Origin: Gemmatimonadota bacterium
GTDB lineage: Bacteria; Gemmatimonadota; Gemmatimonadetes; Longimicrobiales; Longimicrobiaceae
Reading direction: 5' to 3'
NCBI GenBank assembly: GCA_019348475.1
Contig: JAHWJJ010000205.1
Location: forward strand, 1-7,857
DNA: 7,857 nucleotides
Below are positions 5,924-7,857 of this stretch, in pieces (position 1 is the stretch's first letter; each line of letters opens with the position of its first letter). Below the pieces are notes generated by a model. It saw only the letters and a list, made by a program, of their open reading frames with translations. It searched no databases and was not told the DNA's origin. Made by a program: the position numbers and the translations under genes.

Positions 5924-5984
5924 GCGGGGACGACCCCGCGCGCCGATACAGGAACGCTGGGGACGACCCCACACCACCCGGAGG
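5924..5984 (+). promoter_or_regulatory. Guanidine-II (mini-ykkC) riboswitch with Shine-Dalgarno of the exporter gene
   Basis: Two hairpins carry the same ACGA tetraloop. P1 pairs GCGGGG (5924-5929) with CCCCGC (5934-5939) around ACGA (5930-5933). P2 pairs TGGGG (5958-5962) with CCCCA (5967-5971) around ACGA (5963-5966). They are separated by an 18-nt linker, and P2 is followed nine bases later by GGAGG (5980-5984), the ribosome site of the Gdx/SugE-type gene at 5990. Tandem small hairpins with ACGR loops directly before a Shine-Dalgarno are the defining architecture of the guanidine-II class, in which guanidinium binds both loops and they dock through their CG bases. Genetic context agrees, since SMR guanidinium exporters are its commonest targets. 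Translational activation by guanidinium is inferred from the class. Confidence 0.9.
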
Positions 5985-5989
5985 CAGGG

Positions 5990-6307
5990 ATGGCGTGGGT
6001 CGTCCTTTTTGTCGCGGGATTGTTCGAAGTGGGCTGGGCCGTGTCGCTGAAGCAAGCGGACGGCTTCACGCGCCTGTGGCCCACCGTGGCCGCGGCCGTG
6101 TCGATGGTGCTGAGCGTCGCATTGCTGGGCATCGCGCTGCGGACGCTGCCGCTGGGCACCGCGTACGCCGTGTGGACGGGCATCGGCACCGTGGGCACGG
6201 TGGTGCTGGGGGTCGCGCTGTTCGGGGAGCCGGCGGGCGCGCTGCGGATGGCGTGCGTGGCGATGATCCTGGCCGGGATCGTGGGGCTGAGGCTGGCGCC
6301 GGCTTAG
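5990..6307 (+). CDS. sugE (gdx): SMR-family guanidinium exporter (Gdx/SugE subtype)
   Basis: This 105-residue protein has four transmembrane helices (about 2-20, 30-50, 57-77, 84-102), the full SMR length. It acts as a dimer in the inner membrane and exchanges guanidinium for protons. Visible Gdx-type residues are Gly10, the essential Glu13 and Trp16 in helix 1, Ser42 in helix 2, and Trp63 in the signature PLGTAYAVWTGIG (55-67). The pattern is closer to Gdx/SugE than to EmrE/Qac multidrug members. ATG at 5990 follows GGAGG by five bases, and a guanidine-II riboswitch occupies the leader, which independently supports the substrate. The TAG stop (6305-6307) is the first three bases of a TAGGGAA repeat array. 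No guanidine-degrading carboxylase or hydrolase genes are in the window, so detoxification here appears to be by export. Confidence 0.95.
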   Translation: MAWVVLFVAGLFEVGWAVSLKQADGFTRLWPTVAAAVSMVLSVALLGIALRTLPLGTAYAVWTGIGTVGTVVLGVALFGEPAGALRMACVAMILAGIVGLRLAPA

Positions 6308-6339
6308 GGAATAGGGAATAGGGAATAGGGAATAGGGAG
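6305..6339 (+). repeat. 7-bp tandem repeat TAGGGAA (four perfect copies plus TAGGGAG)
   Basis: Four identical heptamers span 6305-6332, with a variant fifth at 6333-6339. The exporter stop codon TAG is the beginning of the first unit. The + strand, which is the sense strand of the exporter, has five GGG runs separated by AATA, a clean G-quadruplex pattern (G3N4). The unit resembles the short tandem heptamers known from filamentous cyanobacterial genomes. Confidence 0.92.
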
Positions 6340-6364
6340 AAGCGGGTGGGCTGAGGAGTTCTGC

Positions 6365-6396
6365 GGGGGGGGGGGCGGACCGGCTTCGGCGGTCCG
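6365..6396 (+). other. G11 homopolymer next to a 7-bp hairpin
   Basis: An uninterrupted run of 11 G (6365-6375) is followed directly by the hairpin CGGACCG (6376-6382) / CGGTCCG (6390-6396) with a 7-nt loop containing CTTCGG. No T run follows. The hairpin may mark the 3' end of the exporter transcript; the G run is slippage-prone and its length may vary. Confidence 0.5.
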
Positions 6397-6454
6397 GGTC
6401 GTGGCCGCGTAGAACTGTGCAGGGCTGCCGCGGCGGCGTTCGAGCGGGACTCAG

Positions 6455-6524
6455 GGTAGGTCCTTCGGCCCTGCGACCGCAGGCGCGAGGGGATGATTCG
6501 GCGTGGCCGGGCCTCAGGATGACA
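6455..6524. repeat. Possible dispersed intergenic repeat, imperfect inverted arms
   Basis: The segment contains GTCCTTCGGCC (6460-6470) and later GGCCGGGCCTCAGGATGAC (6506-6524), arms that are partly complementary through TCCT/AGGA and GGCC. I recall similar TCCTTCGG...CCTCAGGATGACA elements scattered between genes in several phyla, but this is memory, not a search. No coding frame with a ribosome site is seen in 6397-6565, and the rest of this gap between convergent genes holds only the repeats described here. Confidence 0.35.
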
Positions 6525-6565
6525 GACCCCAGGGGCCGCGCGACCTCCACCCGGCTGATCCGCCG

Positions 6566-6613
6566 CCCCTTGTCCCCTTGTCCCCTTGTCCCCTTGTCCC
6601 CTTGTCCCCTCGT
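6566..6613. repeat. 8-bp tandem repeat CCCCTTGT (five perfect copies plus CCCCTCGT)
   Basis: Six contiguous 8-mers run from 6566 to 6613 and end 7 bp before the stop codon of the sigma-54 regulator. On the - strand, the sense strand of that gene, they read ACAAGGGG with six GGGG runs separated by 4-nt loops, a strong G-quadruplex pattern. The variant copy is the one nearest the gene. Confidence 0.92.
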
Positions 6614-6620
6614 CCCACCT

Positions 6621-7857
<1,237 letters not shown>

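Noticed and set aside
6566..6613. CRISPR-like array
   Set aside because: The units are contiguous 8-mers without spacers; it is a simple tandem repeat, as are the arrays at 1721-1784 and 6305-6339.

Overview
The window is GC-rich, densely coded bacterial chromosomal DNA with no rRNA, tRNA, insertion sequence or CRISPR array that I can see. Several traits together suggest a Gemmatimonadota-like organism close to Longimicrobium: many tiny lipoproteins, a TPR protein without a DNA-binding domain, a sigma-54 regulator with a coiled-coil linker, and short G-rich tandem repeats between genes. This assignment comes from gene style only, not from any search.

Left part (1-2617): the 3' end of a lipoprotein gene on the + strand closes with a clear hairpin terminator (361-403). 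Facing it on the - strand is a possible operon. It encodes a stand-alone RelA/SpoT-type HD hydrolase (1104-1535), a DUF6174-type lipoprotein (579-1064) and a 28-residue micro-lipoprotein (418-504). Upstream of these lies an AraC-type regulator with an apparent receiver-like N-terminus (1784-2617). An 8-bp tandem repeat array starts at its stop codon.

Middle part (2618-4564): an AT-richer divergent promoter region drives the AraC gene and a 50-residue exported lipoprotein (2739-2891). That small gene converges on a 430-residue TPR protein (2924-4216). A 348-bp non-coding gap upstream of the TPR gene holds two short perfect inverted repeats.

Right part (4565-7857): a THUMP-type RNA methyltransferase (4565-5743, -) is divergent from a Gdx/SugE-type SMR transporter (5990-6307, +). 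The transporter leader carries two hairpins with ACGA loops just before the Shine-Dalgarno sequence, the hallmark of a guanidine-II (mini-ykkC) riboswitch. Riboswitch and exporter therefore form a coherent guanidinium sensing and export unit. The window ends in a sigma-54 activator (AAA+ and Fis domains) whose N-terminus lies beyond the right edge.

Best leads: (1) the guanidine-II riboswitch, with an 8-bp inverted repeat that encloses its first hairpin; (2) three unrelated 7- or 8-bp tandem arrays, each starting at or within 7 bp of a stop codon and each G-rich on the sense strand of its gene, which suggests 3'-UTR G-quadruplexes; (3) a micro-lipoprotein whose mature form would be only eight residues.
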